DNA of 52,435 bases from Lachnospiraceae bacterium UBA7160 (GCA_002491565.1 DKWE01000095.1:1-52435); one strand, 5' to 3'. Shown: positions 25,001-33,580, counted from the stretch's first letter. The notes: a model not told the origin generated them from the sequence alone. Made by a program: numbers and translations.

Positions 25001-26476
25001 CTAGCGCAGACTCGCTGCAATCAGCCCAAGCCGCGAGAGAATTGGCTCCGGATGAAGTCCGAACACCACCATCGCCACCGCAAATACCAGCAGCGGAAGA
25101 AGCATCATCCAGCTCGGATCCTCCACATCAGAAATCGTGCTGTAGTCAAACCCCTTGCCCGGGAAAAATGCCCGTATGGTAATCGTCAGCATATAGATCG
25201 CTGTCAAAAGTGCCGAAATCAAAAGTGCGGCAACTCCGGCATAGGCGAGCGGATTCCCGCTCTCCACCGCCGCCTGCACAAGATTCCATTTACTGATAAA
25301 GCCGCACAGCCCCGGCACACCCATCAGTGCCAGCCCGGAGACCGTAAAGGCCGCAAAGACCTTCGGCATCTTCCGCCCAAAGCCGTCCAGCTGATGGATA
25401 TACTCTCTTCCTGTCTTCGTGATCACCGCGCCCGCACAGAAGAAGGAGCAGATTTTCATTGTCGCGTGAAAGATCATGTGGCTCAGCGCACCGACCAGTC
25501 CGAGCGGTGACATCAGCACTGCGCCAAACAAAATGTACGACAGATTGCTGACCGTCGACCAGGCAAGGCGGCGCTTTAAATGCGTCTCCTTCAACGCACG
25601 GCTGCACCCGTAGACAATCGTGAAAATCACCGGGATCATCACTGCCGTCTGCGCCCAGGTCCCCTTCAGGAACTCTGTTCCAAAGCTATAGTAGGTCACG
25701 CGCATCACAGTAAACGCACCCGCCTTCACCACCGCAACCGCATGCAGCAGCGCCGTCACCGGGGTCGGCGCGACACCGGCCTTCGGCAGCCATGCGGAAA
25801 ACGGCCACATCGCAGTCTTCACCGAGAAGCCGAAGAAGCACAGCACATAGATCAGAAGCAGCAGATTCGTCCGGTCGCCGATCTTCGCCAGATCGAGCAC
25901 ACCGCCCGGCACAAAGTTCGAGGTCGTCCCATAAATCAGGATAAAGACCACTCCGATAAAAGCAAACGCAGCCCCGCCCAGAGAATAGTACAGATAGGTG
26001 CGGCTTGCCAGGATCGCCTCGCGTGTCAGCGTATGCATGATCAGCGGCAGCGTCACCAGCGTCAGCATCTCATAAAAGCAGTACATCGTCACAACATCTT
26101 CCGCAAGCGCGATGCCCATCGTAATGCCAAACGTAACCGTATAAAAGGTAAAAAACACTTTTTCATGCCGTTCATGCGTCATGTATTCAAACGAATACAG
26201 AGTCGCAAGCGGCCACAGCACGGAGATGATTGCGGCAAACACCGTTCCCATCCCATCCAGATGAAGGCTCAAAGTCAGGTCATGCGTGAACCGGAACAGG
26301 ACAAACTCTCCCTCCGGCTGGCACACCAGCATCGCAACCGCCAGCACCGCATTCAGCAGCACCACCCCTTCGATATAGATCATCATGTTCTTCCGATTGC
26401 CAAATGGCAGTACCGGAATCAGAACCCCTGCGACAATCGGAAGCAATACAACAATCGGAAAAATTGCAGAGCTCAT
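25001..26476 (-). CDS. NuoM/N-type antiporter subunit (third)
   Basis: 491 residues, about 14 membrane helices. Conserved residues: Glu in YCFYEMLTLVTLP (TM5), Lys in FSVKTAMWPFSAWLPKAG (TM7), Lys in VAVVKAGAFTVMR (TM8), Lys in HATMKICSFFCAG (TM12). The loop normally reading HPVAPAPASALLSG is GVAPTPVTALLHAV, so this copy is the most divergent of the four there. ATG 26476 follows GGAGGAGAGGAG. 14-nt gap to the gene before it and 16 nt between its stop and the next start. Confidence 0.93.
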   Translation of the reverse strand: MSSAIFPIVVLLPIVAGVLIPVLPFGNRKNMMIYIEGVVLLNAVLAVAMLVCQPEGEFVLFRFTHDLTLSLHLDGMGTVFAAIISVLWPLATLYSFEYMTHERHEKVFFTFYTVTFGITMGIALAEDVVTMYCFYEMLTLVTLPLIMHTLTREAILASRTYLYYSLGGAAFAFIGVVFILIYGTTSNFVPGGVLDLAKIGDRTNLLLLIYVLCFFGFSVKTAMWPFSAWLPKAGVAPTPVTALLHAVAVVKAGAFTVMRVTYYSFGTEFLKGTWAQTAVMIPVIFTIVYGCSRALKETHLKRRLAWSTVSNLSYILFGAVLMSPLGLVGALSHMIFHATMKICSFFCAGAVITKTGREYIHQLDGFGRKMPKVFAAFTVSGLALMGVPGLCGFISKWNLVQAAVESGNPLAYAGVAALLISALLTAIYMLTITIRAFFPGKGFDYSTISDVEDPSWMMLLPLLVFAVAMVVFGLHPEPILSRLGLIAASLR

Positions 26477-26491
26477 CTCCTCTCCTCCTTC

Positions 26492-28015
26492 CTACAGCAC
26501 GCTGGAGGCAATCTGACCTGCAAAGGAAATCAGCGGGTTCGGGAAAATGCCGAGCAGTACGGTAAGCGCCGCAAGAATCGCAAGCGGAATCAGCATTCCC
26601 TTCGGCTCTGACAGTCTTGGAAGCTCTTCCGGATTCGCCTTATTGCCCGGGAAAAATCCGTTCGTTGTCACGGGAAGCAGATACCCTGCTGTCAGCAGTG
26701 CGGAGACAAGCAAAATCGCCGGACCTGCCCAGCCGAACGCCCCCACGTTTGCCGAGAGCGCTCCCTGCGCCAGATACCATTTGCTGACGAAGCCGCTTGT
26801 CGGCGGAATCCCGATCAGGGCAAGCGAGGCAAACGTGTAGCACCACACCGTCAGCGGCATCTGTTTTCCGATGCCGTACAGCTCTTCGACGCGCGTCTTA
26901 CCGGTCCGGAAGATAAAGGTCCCTGCCGTCAGGAACAGCGCACACTTAATAAACATATGGAAGATGACATGCAGCAGCGCGCCCGTCATCCCGACCGGTG
27001 AGAGCACCGACAAGCCAAACAGGACATACGATACCTGGCTGACCGTTGAGTACGCCAGACGCTTTTTGAAAATTTTCTCGCGGAACGCCATCATCGAGCC
27101 CATGAAGACGGTCAGAAGCGCCAGCGTCATCCAAGCCGTCTGTACCCAGGTGCCCCGGATGAAATCTGCCCCGACGATATAAAACACAACCCGGATAATC
27201 GCGAGCACACCAGCCTTCGCGATCACACCTGAGAGCACAGCAGAAGCCGGGGACGGAGCCACCGGATGCGCCGTCGGCAGCCACGCGTGCAGCGGAAACA
27301 TACCAGCCTTTGCGCCGAAACCGATGAGCGCTGCGAATACCGCAATCAGAAGAATCCAGGTATTATTTCCCAGAAGCTCTGGATTTAAGGTTCCTCCTGC
27401 CGTAAAGGTGAGCGTATCACAGTAGCGGTACAAGAAAAAGATCGCAAACAGGCCGAGGTACGCGCCGCACATCGAGTAAAACAGATACTTCAGCGCTGCC
27501 ATAATCGACTCATGAGAGCCGTTGTGCAGCACCATCGGCATCGAGGTCAGCGTCATAATCTCATAGAACATATATAAAGTGACAAGATTGCCGGAAAAGC
27601 AGAGCGCCACCAACACACCATAAACAATAAGATAAAAGCCGAAAAACCGCTGCTCTTTCCCCTCGTGCTCCATATACACAAACGAATATACACCGACCAG
27701 CACCCAGACAATGCTGACCAGAGTGACAAACAGCCGCCCGATATCGTCCACACGGAAGTACACCGGAATGCCCTTCATCAGCTCGAACAGCGTCACACTG
27801 TGATCCCCGCTCCACGAAACCACCACGGCAAGTACTGCGGATACCACCAGCACCGCAAGCACCCTCGTATGAAGCTTCTTCCGTGCTTCCTCATCCGGTT
27901 CGGGCAGCTCGCCGCCCTCCGCCTTTCTTTTTTGCTTCTCTACTGCCAGGGACACCAACAGATACGTCCCTGCAACCACCGGAAGAAATACCGGCAGCAG
28001 TAATAATGCACCCAT
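26492..28015 (-). CDS. NuoL/M-type antiporter subunit (second)
   Basis: 507 residues, about 14 membrane helices plus a charged cytoplasmic loop near residues 30-48. Conserved residues: Glu in YMFYEIMTLTSMP (TM5), Lys in FGAKAGMFPLHAWLPTAHP (TM7), Lys in GVIAKAGVLAIIR (TM8), Lys in HMFIKCALFLTAG (TM12). AGGAGG lies 8 nt before ATG 28015. A 12-nt gap follows the MrpD-like gene. Closest in motif style to the fourth subunit. Confidence 0.94.
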   Translation of the reverse strand: MGALLLLPVFLPVVAGTYLLVSLAVEKQKRKAEGGELPEPDEEARKKLHTRVLAVLVVSAVLAVVVSWSGDHSVTLFELMKGIPVYFRVDDIGRLFVTLVSIVWVLVGVYSFVYMEHEGKEQRFFGFYLIVYGVLVALCFSGNLVTLYMFYEIMTLTSMPMVLHNGSHESIMAALKYLFYSMCGAYLGLFAIFFLYRYCDTLTFTAGGTLNPELLGNNTWILLIAVFAALIGFGAKAGMFPLHAWLPTAHPVAPSPASAVLSGVIAKAGVLAIIRVVFYIVGADFIRGTWVQTAWMTLALLTVFMGSMMAFREKIFKKRLAYSTVSQVSYVLFGLSVLSPVGMTGALLHVIFHMFIKCALFLTAGTFIFRTGKTRVEELYGIGKQMPLTVWCYTFASLALIGIPPTSGFVSKWYLAQGALSANVGAFGWAGPAILLVSALLTAGYLLPVTTNGFFPGNKANPEELPRLSEPKGMLIPLAILAALTVLLGIFPNPLISFAGQIASSVL

Positions 28016-28027
28016 TTCCTTTTCCTC

Positions 28028-29536
28028 CTATGCAAACATCAAAAGGCCCTTCTGCAAAAGCCGGACGACCGGCTCAGAAAAAATACCTAAAAACAGATTC
28101 AGCGCGATAAAACATACCAGCACAGCAGTTTTTCCCTTCTGGTCCGTAGCCCTCACGGTAAGGAACTGCCGCTCCTTCAACACCTTTTTCTTCTCCGGTG
28201 TGTAGATACGGATGACCGTCTTCATAAAATAAACTGCATTCAGCACGGTGCTGACCGCAAGCGCGATCATAGCCGGAAGCAGCTTGTGATGGCACTCGAC
28301 CGCCGCCTGTGCAAACAGCAGCTTGGAAATGAATCCTGCAAACATCGGGATTCCCACCATCGAGAGAGAGCCCACCGTGAACGCGACACCCGCCACCTTG
28401 TTGCGGTAGCCAGCTCCAGTCAGGTCAAAGAAATCCGTGCTGTCACCGGAGACCTCCGTCAGAGAGGACGCGGAAATGAACAGCAGAGATTTCGTCGCCG
28501 CATGCGACAGGATATGAAAGACACTCGCGATCACTCCCGCTGTCGTGCCAAGACCGAATCCCATATAGATATAGCCAATCTGCGCCACCGAAGAAAAGGC
28601 AATCATCCGCCGCACATTGCTCTCACGGATCGCATCCACAGACCCTATAATCATGCCGAGGATACCGAACACAAACAGCACATGGAGTTCCCGGCTGTCC
28701 CGCACAATATCCGCGCCGATCACACGGTAGAAAATCTTCAGCAGCAGAAATATGTAACCTTTTGAGACAAGTGACGACAGGATGGCCGCAGAAGACACCG
28801 TCGAATAGCCATATGCATCCGGCAGCCAGCCGTGAAATGGATACAGAGCGCTCTTGATCGCCAGACCGACTGTCATCAGCCCGAGCGCCACGACAAGCGG
28901 CGCATGGTACTGCCCGCTCGCATACAGCTTCCCTACCGCCTCCTGGATATTGCTCATCAGCAGATGACCGGTGATACCGTACAAAAAGCAGATGCCAAGC
29001 AGCAGCATACCGGAACCAAGAAGGCTCATAATCATATAGCGCGTCGCTCCGACGATCGTCCGCCCGTTCTGCTTAATCATGATCAGGCCGCAGGCTGAGA
29101 TCGTATTGATCTCCACAAACACATACGCAGTAAACAGGTCATTCGTATAAATCAGCGCCATCAGGGAAGACAGCAGCAGATTTACCATAATATAGTAGAG
29201 ATTTGCTTTTGACGGCTCCAGCTCCTGCTCGCGCTCCCGTGTGCCTCCGAGCATGGAGAGCAGCATGATGATACAGAAGAACACTGCCATCACCGCTTCC
29301 AGCACACCCACCCGGATCTCATTGCCCCAGGGCGCGGAAAAATGCCCCATCCGGTAGACATATGGCGCTCCGGTCCGGATCACAAATGCAAGTACCGCCG
29401 TGTTCATTAGCCCGACCGCTGTGATCACCGCCGTATTGACCCATTTTGCCTTTTTCCCGTCCAGAATTGAAGAGAGCGGACCGGAGAACAGTGTGAGAAT
29501 GATGCAGATAAATGGAAAATTCTGAACAAATTCCAT
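28028..29536 (-). CDS. MrpD/MbhH-type antiporter subunit (first)
   Basis: 502 residues, about 14 membrane helices. Occupies the mrpD/mbhH position, straight after MrpC. Conserved residues: Glu in YVFVEINTISACG (TM5), Lys in LAIKSALYPFHGWLPDAY (TM7), Lys in SSLVSKGYIFLLLK (TM8), Lys in HAATKSLLFISA (TM12). The DAYGYSTVSSAA form of the loop is typical of MrpD-like proteins. The start ATG 29536 shares its A with the stop of mrpC (TGATG), so translation is coupled; the GTG one codon earlier is less likely. Confidence 0.94.
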   Translation of the reverse strand: MEFVQNFPFICIILTLFSGPLSSILDGKKAKWVNTAVITAVGLMNTAVLAFVIRTGAPYVYRMGHFSAPWGNEIRVGVLEAVMAVFFCIIMLLSMLGGTREREQELEPSKANLYYIMVNLLLSSLMALIYTNDLFTAYVFVEINTISACGLIMIKQNGRTIVGATRYMIMSLLGSGMLLLGICFLYGITGHLLMSNIQEAVGKLYASGQYHAPLVVALGLMTVGLAIKSALYPFHGWLPDAYGYSTVSSAAILSSLVSKGYIFLLLKIFYRVIGADIVRDSRELHVLFVFGILGMIIGSVDAIRESNVRRMIAFSSVAQIGYIYMGFGLGTTAGVIASVFHILSHAATKSLLFISASSLTEVSGDSTDFFDLTGAGYRNKVAGVAFTVGSLSMVGIPMFAGFISKLLFAQAAVECHHKLLPAMIALAVSTVLNAVYFMKTVIRIYTPEKKKVLKERQFLTVRATDQKGKTAVLVCFIALNLFLGIFSEPVVRLLQKGLLMFA

Positions 29537-29913
29537 CACAGCCCCTCCTTCTCCAGCATGGTCGTGATCTCATCCAGATTCAGCGTGTGATATCTGCGGT
29601 AGAGCCGGATCGTCAGGGAAAGCATCAGCGCCGATACCGATACCGAAACGACAATGCCGGTCAGCACCAGACCTGCCGGAATCGGATTGATGTAAGCCTC
29701 TACGCTCTGCACCCCGTCCACAACGATCGGAGCCTTTCGCCCCGCGATATATCCCTTCAGCGCAAGAAACAGGTACATCGCCGTATCCATGATATTCAGT
29801 CCGATGATCTTCTTAATCAGATTTTTCTGCAAAAGCAGATTGGAAAAACCAATGGCAAAAAGAATCATCGCGATTGCTTCTTCATAATTTGTGAGCAGTC
29901 CCGAAAAATTCAT
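29536..29913 (-). CDS. MrpC/NuoK-like antiporter subunit
   Basis: 125 residues, three membrane helices. Homologous to NuoK; the second helix contains NLIKKIIGLNIMDTAMYL, and the INPIPAGLVLTGIVVSVSVSA segment is typical of MrpC. ATG 29913 is 8 nt from AAGGAGG and 1 nt after the preceding stop. Part of the Mrp-type membrane complex that exchanges Na+ or K+ for H+. Confidence 0.94.
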   Translation of the reverse strand: MNFSGLLTNYEEAIAMILFAIGFSNLLLQKNLIKKIIGLNIMDTAMYLFLALKGYIAGRKAPIVVDGVQSVEAYINPIPAGLVLTGIVVSVSVSALMLSLTIRLYRRYHTLNLDEITTMLEKEGL

Positions 29914-29914
29914 C

Positions 29915-30886
29915 TCAATAGCCTCCTTTCCGGAACATCACATAAAAAGTATACATGGTGCCCGCGACGACGATGCCGACGCAGATATTCAACAGCAGGA
30001 TCAGCCCGCTTGAGAGGATCGCTCCCGGCGTCCCGAGCGGGATCACACTGTGAATTTCGTTGGCTCCTGTGTAGAACGAATAGCTCTTCGCGAGCGCATA
30101 GCAGGCAAGCGCGCCGAAGCTCATCCACTTGTAGGTCTTCGCCGTAAAGAACCGCTCCGTCTTTGCAAACCCGAACGCGTTCAGATACAAAATCAGCCCT
30201 GCGCCGATGACCGCGCCGCCGGAGAATCCTCCGCCCGGTCCCAGATGGCCGCACAAAATCACGTAGATACCAAAAATGATAATCGGCGGGACAAGGATTT
30301 TCGCAACCGTCTGCAGCACGACATCATTCTTCGGCTCATGGCTGCGGTCATTCGCATTCAGTGACTCAATGCTGTTTTCCCCCTTCTTCCGGTCGATCCG
30401 AAGCAGGATCAGCACCGTACACGTCGCAATAAAGAGTACATGCGACTCGCCTAAGGTATCGAACGCACGATAATCAAGAATCATACCGGTGACAATATTG
30501 ACTGCTCCCGTCTCCTGCAGGCCGCTCTCGATATAGCGCTTGGGCACCTCATTGTTCACCGGGTTAGACGCTTCTCCAAAGGGAGGCAGACCGGAGACGC
30601 CGGTCAGCAGGATCAACACCAGCCCGATACAGAAAATCACGCTGAATACCCGGTAAAGCTTCTGGAAAATACGCACCTCGGCATTTTTTTCGATATCGAA
30701 GACCCGGTCCCGGAGGCGGCGCTTCTCTTCCTTCCGCTCCAGTTCCGCTTCTGTGTCTTCCTGAAATGACTCCTGCGGTTTCATTTCGACCGTATCCAGC
30801 AACAGATCCTTCTCGCCGGACAGCCACTGGCTTAACCGGTAGGAGCGGGTCTTCTCGTATTCATTGTCCGGAAGTCTTCTGCTCAT
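29915..30886 (-). CDS. Fused MbhE + MrpB antiporter subunit
   Basis: 323 residues. A charged N-terminal extension of about 75 residues, then a membrane part resembling MbhE/the C-terminus of MrpA (VTGMILDYRAFDTLGESHVLF), followed by an MnhB/MrpB domain with ILCGHLGPGGGFSGGAVIGA. In archaeal mbh clusters these are separate genes (mbhE and mbhF); here they are one polypeptide. ATG 30886 follows AGGAGAGG. It overlaps the previous gene by 26 nt in another frame. Confidence 0.9.
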   Translation of the reverse strand: MSRRLPDNEYEKTRSYRLSQWLSGEKDLLLDTVEMKPQESFQEDTEAELERKEEKRRLRDRVFDIEKNAEVRIFQKLYRVFSVIFCIGLVLILLTGVSGLPPFGEASNPVNNEVPKRYIESGLQETGAVNIVTGMILDYRAFDTLGESHVLFIATCTVLILLRIDRKKGENSIESLNANDRSHEPKNDVVLQTVAKILVPPIIIFGIYVILCGHLGPGGGFSGGAVIGAGLILYLNAFGFAKTERFFTAKTYKWMSFGALACYALAKSYSFYTGANEIHSVIPLGTPGAILSSGLILLLNICVGIVVAGTMYTFYVMFRKGGY

Positions 30887-31151
30887 CGTTCCTCTCCTCC
30901 TCTCTCTCATCCGTCTTCATAATGGCGTGAATCTTTTTCAGTGTGATGAAAAAGAGCACACTTGTAATACCAGCGCCAACCGCAGCCTCTGTAATCGCCA
31001 GATCCGGAGACTCCAGAAGGATCCAGATCACGGAAGCGATGAGGCTGTAGGACATATAGATCAGGATCGAATTCAGCAGATTCTTCGAGAGGCTGACCGA
31101 GATGGCACACACGACAAGAAATCCCAGCAGAATCAAACGAAATACTTCCAT
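30861..31151 (-). CDS. MbhD-like (MrpA C-terminal-type) subunit
   Basis: 96 residues, three membrane helices and a charged tail. The segment SPDLAITEAAVGAGITSVLFF is diagnostic of the MbhD/DUF4040 domain, which in complete MrpA proteins is the C-terminal part. Its presence as a separate gene is the mbh/mbs-type arrangement. AAGGAGG precedes ATG 31151; 2-nt gap to MrpG. Confidence 0.92.
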   Translation of the reverse strand: MEVFRLILLGFLVVCAISVSLSKNLLNSILIYMSYSLIASVIWILLESPDLAITEAAVGAGITSVLFFITLKKIHAIMKTDEREEERNDEQKTSGQ

Positions 31152-31153
31152 TC

Positions 31154-31618
31154 TTATACCTCCTTCGTGTGCTCCGGCTGTGAGAGCGCCTGCACTTCCG
31201 GCGCCGTATCAGTCTTCCTGGCTTCCTGCAGCACATCGGACTGCTTCACTCCTGTCTCCTGCCTTCTGCGCAGTTCTTCTTCAAGGCTGTGCAGTTCCAC
31301 AACACGGTAGTGCTGCTCCTCATCCTCATTCGTTGTAACCTCCAGACGCGCGATCAGATGGGAGGAAACCGGAGACGCAAACCACAGAAACACAATGACC
31401 AGCAAAAGTTTCGCGGAGGTGAAATTGATCCCGCTCATGATGATGAGTCCGACAAGCGCTAAGCCGATGCCCAGGGTATCGCCCATCGCCGCGGCATGCA
31501 TACGGTTCAGCACATACTTGAATCGGAATACACCGACCATCTCCGCCAAAAAAATTCCAAGCCCTGCAAGAAGGAACGCTGCCCCAATCAGGAATTGAAG
31601 CCATTTAATGACTGCCAT
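31154..31618 (-). CDS. MrpG-type antiporter subunit
   Basis: 154 residues. Three membrane helices with the MrpG segment GVFRFKYVLNRMHAAAMGDTLG and a long hydrophilic C-terminal tail (about 60 residues, E/Q/R-rich), longer than the usual 110-120-residue MrpG. Overlaps mrpF by 14 nt. Confidence 0.93.
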   Translation of the reverse strand: MAVIKWLQFLIGAAFLLAGLGIFLAEMVGVFRFKYVLNRMHAAAMGDTLGIGLALVGLIIMSGINFTSAKLLLVIVFLWFASPVSSHLIARLEVTTNEDEEQHYRVVELHSLEEELRRRQETGVKQSDVLQEARKTDTAPEVQALSQPEHTKEV

Positions 31619-31949
31619 GCTGCTCTTCCTCCTTTGCCCTCTGTTCTTTCTTTTCCAGGTACACTCCCATGTATACCTTGGTCAGCACGATGACCGCGAG
31701 AAAGCTGATCATCGCGTAGATAATGCAGATATCTGCGAGATATCCCTCCTGCAGCATTACTGCAAGAATACCGATCATGACCATGACCATCGTACCCATC
31801 ATATTGACAGCGACAATCCGGTCCGCTGTCTTCGGGCCGATAATGGCGCGAATCAGGCAGAGCACGACCATGACTGCGAGAAATATCAGCGCAGCGACAA
31901 ACAGACCATGACAGGCCTGCTCCAGTACGGGAATTCCACTTCCCATCAT
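31605..31949 (-). CDS. MrpF-type antiporter subunit
   Basis: 114 residues, three membrane helices. Typical MrpF sequence IGPKTADRIVAVNMMGTM followed by YLADICIIYAMISFLA. ATG 31949 has AAGGAG 5 nt upstream; a longer frame to 31988 runs through the structured spacer. Preceded by 163 nt containing interleaved inverted repeats, the only large gap within the operon. Confidence 0.94.
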   Translation of the reverse strand: MMGSGIPVLEQACHGLFVAALIFLAVMVVLCLIRAIIGPKTADRIVAVNMMGTMVMVMIGILAVMLQEGYLADICIIYAMISFLAVIVLTKVYMGVYLEKKEQRAKEEEQHGSH

Positions 31950-31975
31950 TACCGCTCCTTTCTGTACATTGAAAT

Positions 31976-32110
31976 GCCCCAGTCTCACTGAACTGGCAAA
32001 GATACACGCAATCTGTACAAAATCCTGTATTCATAACGGCCGCCGTCCGGCAGCCACCCTTTCGGAGACTGGGCAAGCGCGCAGCAAAAGAGAATGAGAC
32101 AGGATTTTGT
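31976..32110 (-). other. Interleaved inverted repeats between mrpE and mrpF
   Basis: Two perfect inverted repeats cross each other: 32099-32110 pairs with 32017-32028 (12 bp, ACAGGATTTTGT) and 32065-32073 pairs with 31978-31986 (9 bp, GAGACTGGG). The crossing order corresponds to a pseudoknot or to two mutually exclusive hairpins in the transcript. A third small hairpin (GCCG/CGGC near 32040-32053) lies between. Could control translation of mrpF and the rest of the operon. Confidence 0.55.
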
Positions 32111-32112
32111 TA

Positions 32113-32571
32113 TTACCGCTCCAGATCCTTCAGCAGATCAACGAAAACTGAGCGGTCGATGCCTTCCGCTAAGCTTTCATCAAGACAGTGCACCATGTAA
32201 TCAGAGTCTTCCAGCGTGACCGTAATAGTCCCCGGCGTCAGCGTAATGGCATTCGCGAGAAATGCCCGGCCGGTCGGGGTCTGCATATCTGTATCAAAAT
32301 GCACCAGGACCGGCTTTGGTTCTTCTCTCTCCGACAAAATCATATGGACAACGGCCAGGTTTGCTTTCATAATTTCCATTACAAGTATGTACACATAATG
32401 GAGCATTTTCCCAATCCGCAGATAGATCGTTTTTTCCTGGGCGAGGCTGTAGTCCATGAATTTGCAGACGAACCAGAACATTGCCGCCGCGACAACGACT
32501 CCAAACAGGCAGATCTCAAGTGAAAATGCGCCGTTGAAGATGACCCACAGGGCAAAGAACAGCAAATACAT
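32113..32571 (-). CDS. MrpE-type antiporter subunit
   Basis: 152 residues. Two N-terminal membrane helices and a cytoplasmic domain. MrpE signatures: LWVIFNGAFSLEICLFGVV, ANAITLTPGTITV and the C-terminal LEDSDYMVHCLDES. First gene of the operon, like mbhA in archaeal clusters. ATG 32571 is 8 nt from AGGAGG. Confidence 0.94.
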   Translation of the reverse strand: MYLLFFALWVIFNGAFSLEICLFGVVVAAAMFWFVCKFMDYSLAQEKTIYLRIGKMLHYVYILVMEIMKANLAVVHMILSEREEPKPVLVHFDTDMQTPTGRAFLANAITLTPGTITVTLEDSDYMVHCLDESLAEGIDRSVFVDLLKDLER

Positions 32572-32611
32572 GTGTGTTTCCTCCTATCATTTAGATTCCT
32601 GCCATTCGCGA

Positions 32612-32698
32612 CCCTCTTTACACAGTTGAGCCACAGACTGTCCGGTTTACGCCTGCCGCTGCCAGAAAGGCATCTTTGTCTGTGGCTGTGTAGAGGGG
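32612..32698 (-). ncRNA. Large hairpin in antiporter operon leader
   Basis: Arms at 32612-32638 and 32679-32698 (CCCTCT-TACACAG-GCCACAGAC against its complement) pair over about 20 bp with bulges of 1 and 4 nt; the apex contains a further small hairpin (CTGCC/GGCAG). It lies between the promoter at 32716-32744 and mrpE, so it is in the 5' leader. There is no T run after it on the minus strand, so it is not a simple terminator. No known riboswitch class recognised. Confidence 0.5.
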
Positions 32699-32715
32699 GT
32701 TTTAAACTGTTCCCT

Positions 32716-32744
32716 ATTTTAGCGCATATTTTGTCATTCGTCCA
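32716..32744 (-). promoter_or_regulatory. Candidate antiporter operon promoter
   Basis: TGGACG (32744-32739), 17-bp spacer, TAAAAT (32721-32716), overlapping the 3' end of the HD-domain gene. Moderate match only. Confidence 0.45.
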
Positions 32745-33297
32745 GAGCCATTTTTTGTTTGGAATCGTCGCGTACAGTTGCCCTGAGACGGTTGATATAA
32801 TCGCAGAAGCTGCACTCTTCCGTGCCGTATGTCATCTGCAGATCATACTCCAGCGGAAGCCAGGTAGAGAGGTCTGCCTCGTTATGCTGGATCAGTGCTT
32901 CCAGCTTATCGAGCGCCTTGTAGAGCTTCGCCTCCGGGGTTTGCTGCTCTTCCATTTCTGTGAAAAGGGTCGTCAGTTCGGTGTAGTACGGCTCCGGCAA
33001 ACCGGAAAAAAGCTGTGCAACCGCATGATTTTCGACCACCTCGTCCTGACTCGTTTTTTCGAAGGTCGGGATATCACCTGTGACAGCTTCCCCAAGGTCA
33101 TGAATGAGGCACATGAGAATCACCTTGTCATGGTCCAGTTCCGGGAGCTCATCCTTGACCAGATATGCCATCATGGCGAGCCGCCAGCTGTGCTCCGCGA
33201 CACTCTCATGCCGTCCGGAAGATGTCCAGGAGTGACGTGTATTGCATTTCAGTTTCTCGATTTGTCCAAGAAAATTTAAAAAAGTCCGGTTGTCCAT
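32734..33297 (-). CDS. HD-domain phosphohydrolase, YfbR/HDDC2-like
   Basis: 187 residues. HD fold with RHSWTSSGRHESVAEHSWRLA (first metal His and HxxxEH motif), IHDLGEAVTGDIPTF (HD doublet) and a later DKLEALIQH. This subgroup contains 5'-deoxynucleotidases and related nucleotide phosphohydrolases. ATG 33297 is preceded by AGCAGG; the longer frame from 33420 lacks similarity. It has its own promoter at 33441-33469 and a 130-nt leader; the antiporter promoter overlaps its last codons. Confidence 0.9.
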   Translation of the reverse strand: MDNRTFLNFLGQIEKLKCNTRHSWTSSGRHESVAEHSWRLAMMAYLVKDELPELDHDKVILMCLIHDLGEAVTGDIPTFEKTSQDEVVENHAVAQLFSGLPEPYYTELTTLFTEMEEQQTPEAKLYKALDKLEALIQHNEADLSTWLPLEYDLQMTYGTEECSFCDYINRLRATVRDDSKQKMALDE

Positions 33298-33440
33298 AGA
33301 AATACCTGCTTTCTTCTGTATAGTCTGTCTGCTGTTCCCATATCCACTGTCCCGCAAAGGCACGAAGTATCCGGAGCGCATTTCTGTTGATCCTGCGGCC
33401 CCTCGGCTCAAATATAACAAAGCAGCAGAACTTCAGACGT

Positions 33441-33469
33441 ATTTTACCATGGATTTCCCGTGTAAACAA
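33441..33469 (-). promoter_or_regulatory. Promoter of HD phosphohydrolase gene
   Basis: TTGTTT (33469-33464), 17-bp spacer, TAAAAT (33446-33441). The surrounding 33298-33626 gap has no gene; it also holds repeat copy C. Confidence 0.6.
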
Positions 33470-33509
33470 CAAAATATGTAATTACAGTTCAAGCGGCTCA
33501 GCCGGGAAG

Positions 33510-33580
33510 GTTACGGTTCACGCCGTCCTGCCCGCGAACAATCATATACTTCGCTGGACAGTGAAAGCGTGTACAGTAAC
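33510..33580. repeat. MITE-like hairpin element, copy C, with direct-repeat flanks
   Basis: 71 bp beginning GTTACGGTTCACG and ending ACAGTAAC, with the internal CGCGAACAAT and ACTTCGC blocks of copy A. It is flanked by perfect 8-bp direct repeats CCGGGAAG (33502-33509 and 33581-33588), as expected for a target-site duplication. Carries no gene. Located downstream of spoVAEb. Confidence 0.65.

Noticed and set aside
22687..32571. Reading the antiporter operon as a complete NADH dehydrogenase or membrane-bound hydrogenase
   Set aside because: No NuoB/C/D/I-like, NiFe hydrogenase or ferredoxin subunit is present; only membrane antiporter-type subunits are found.
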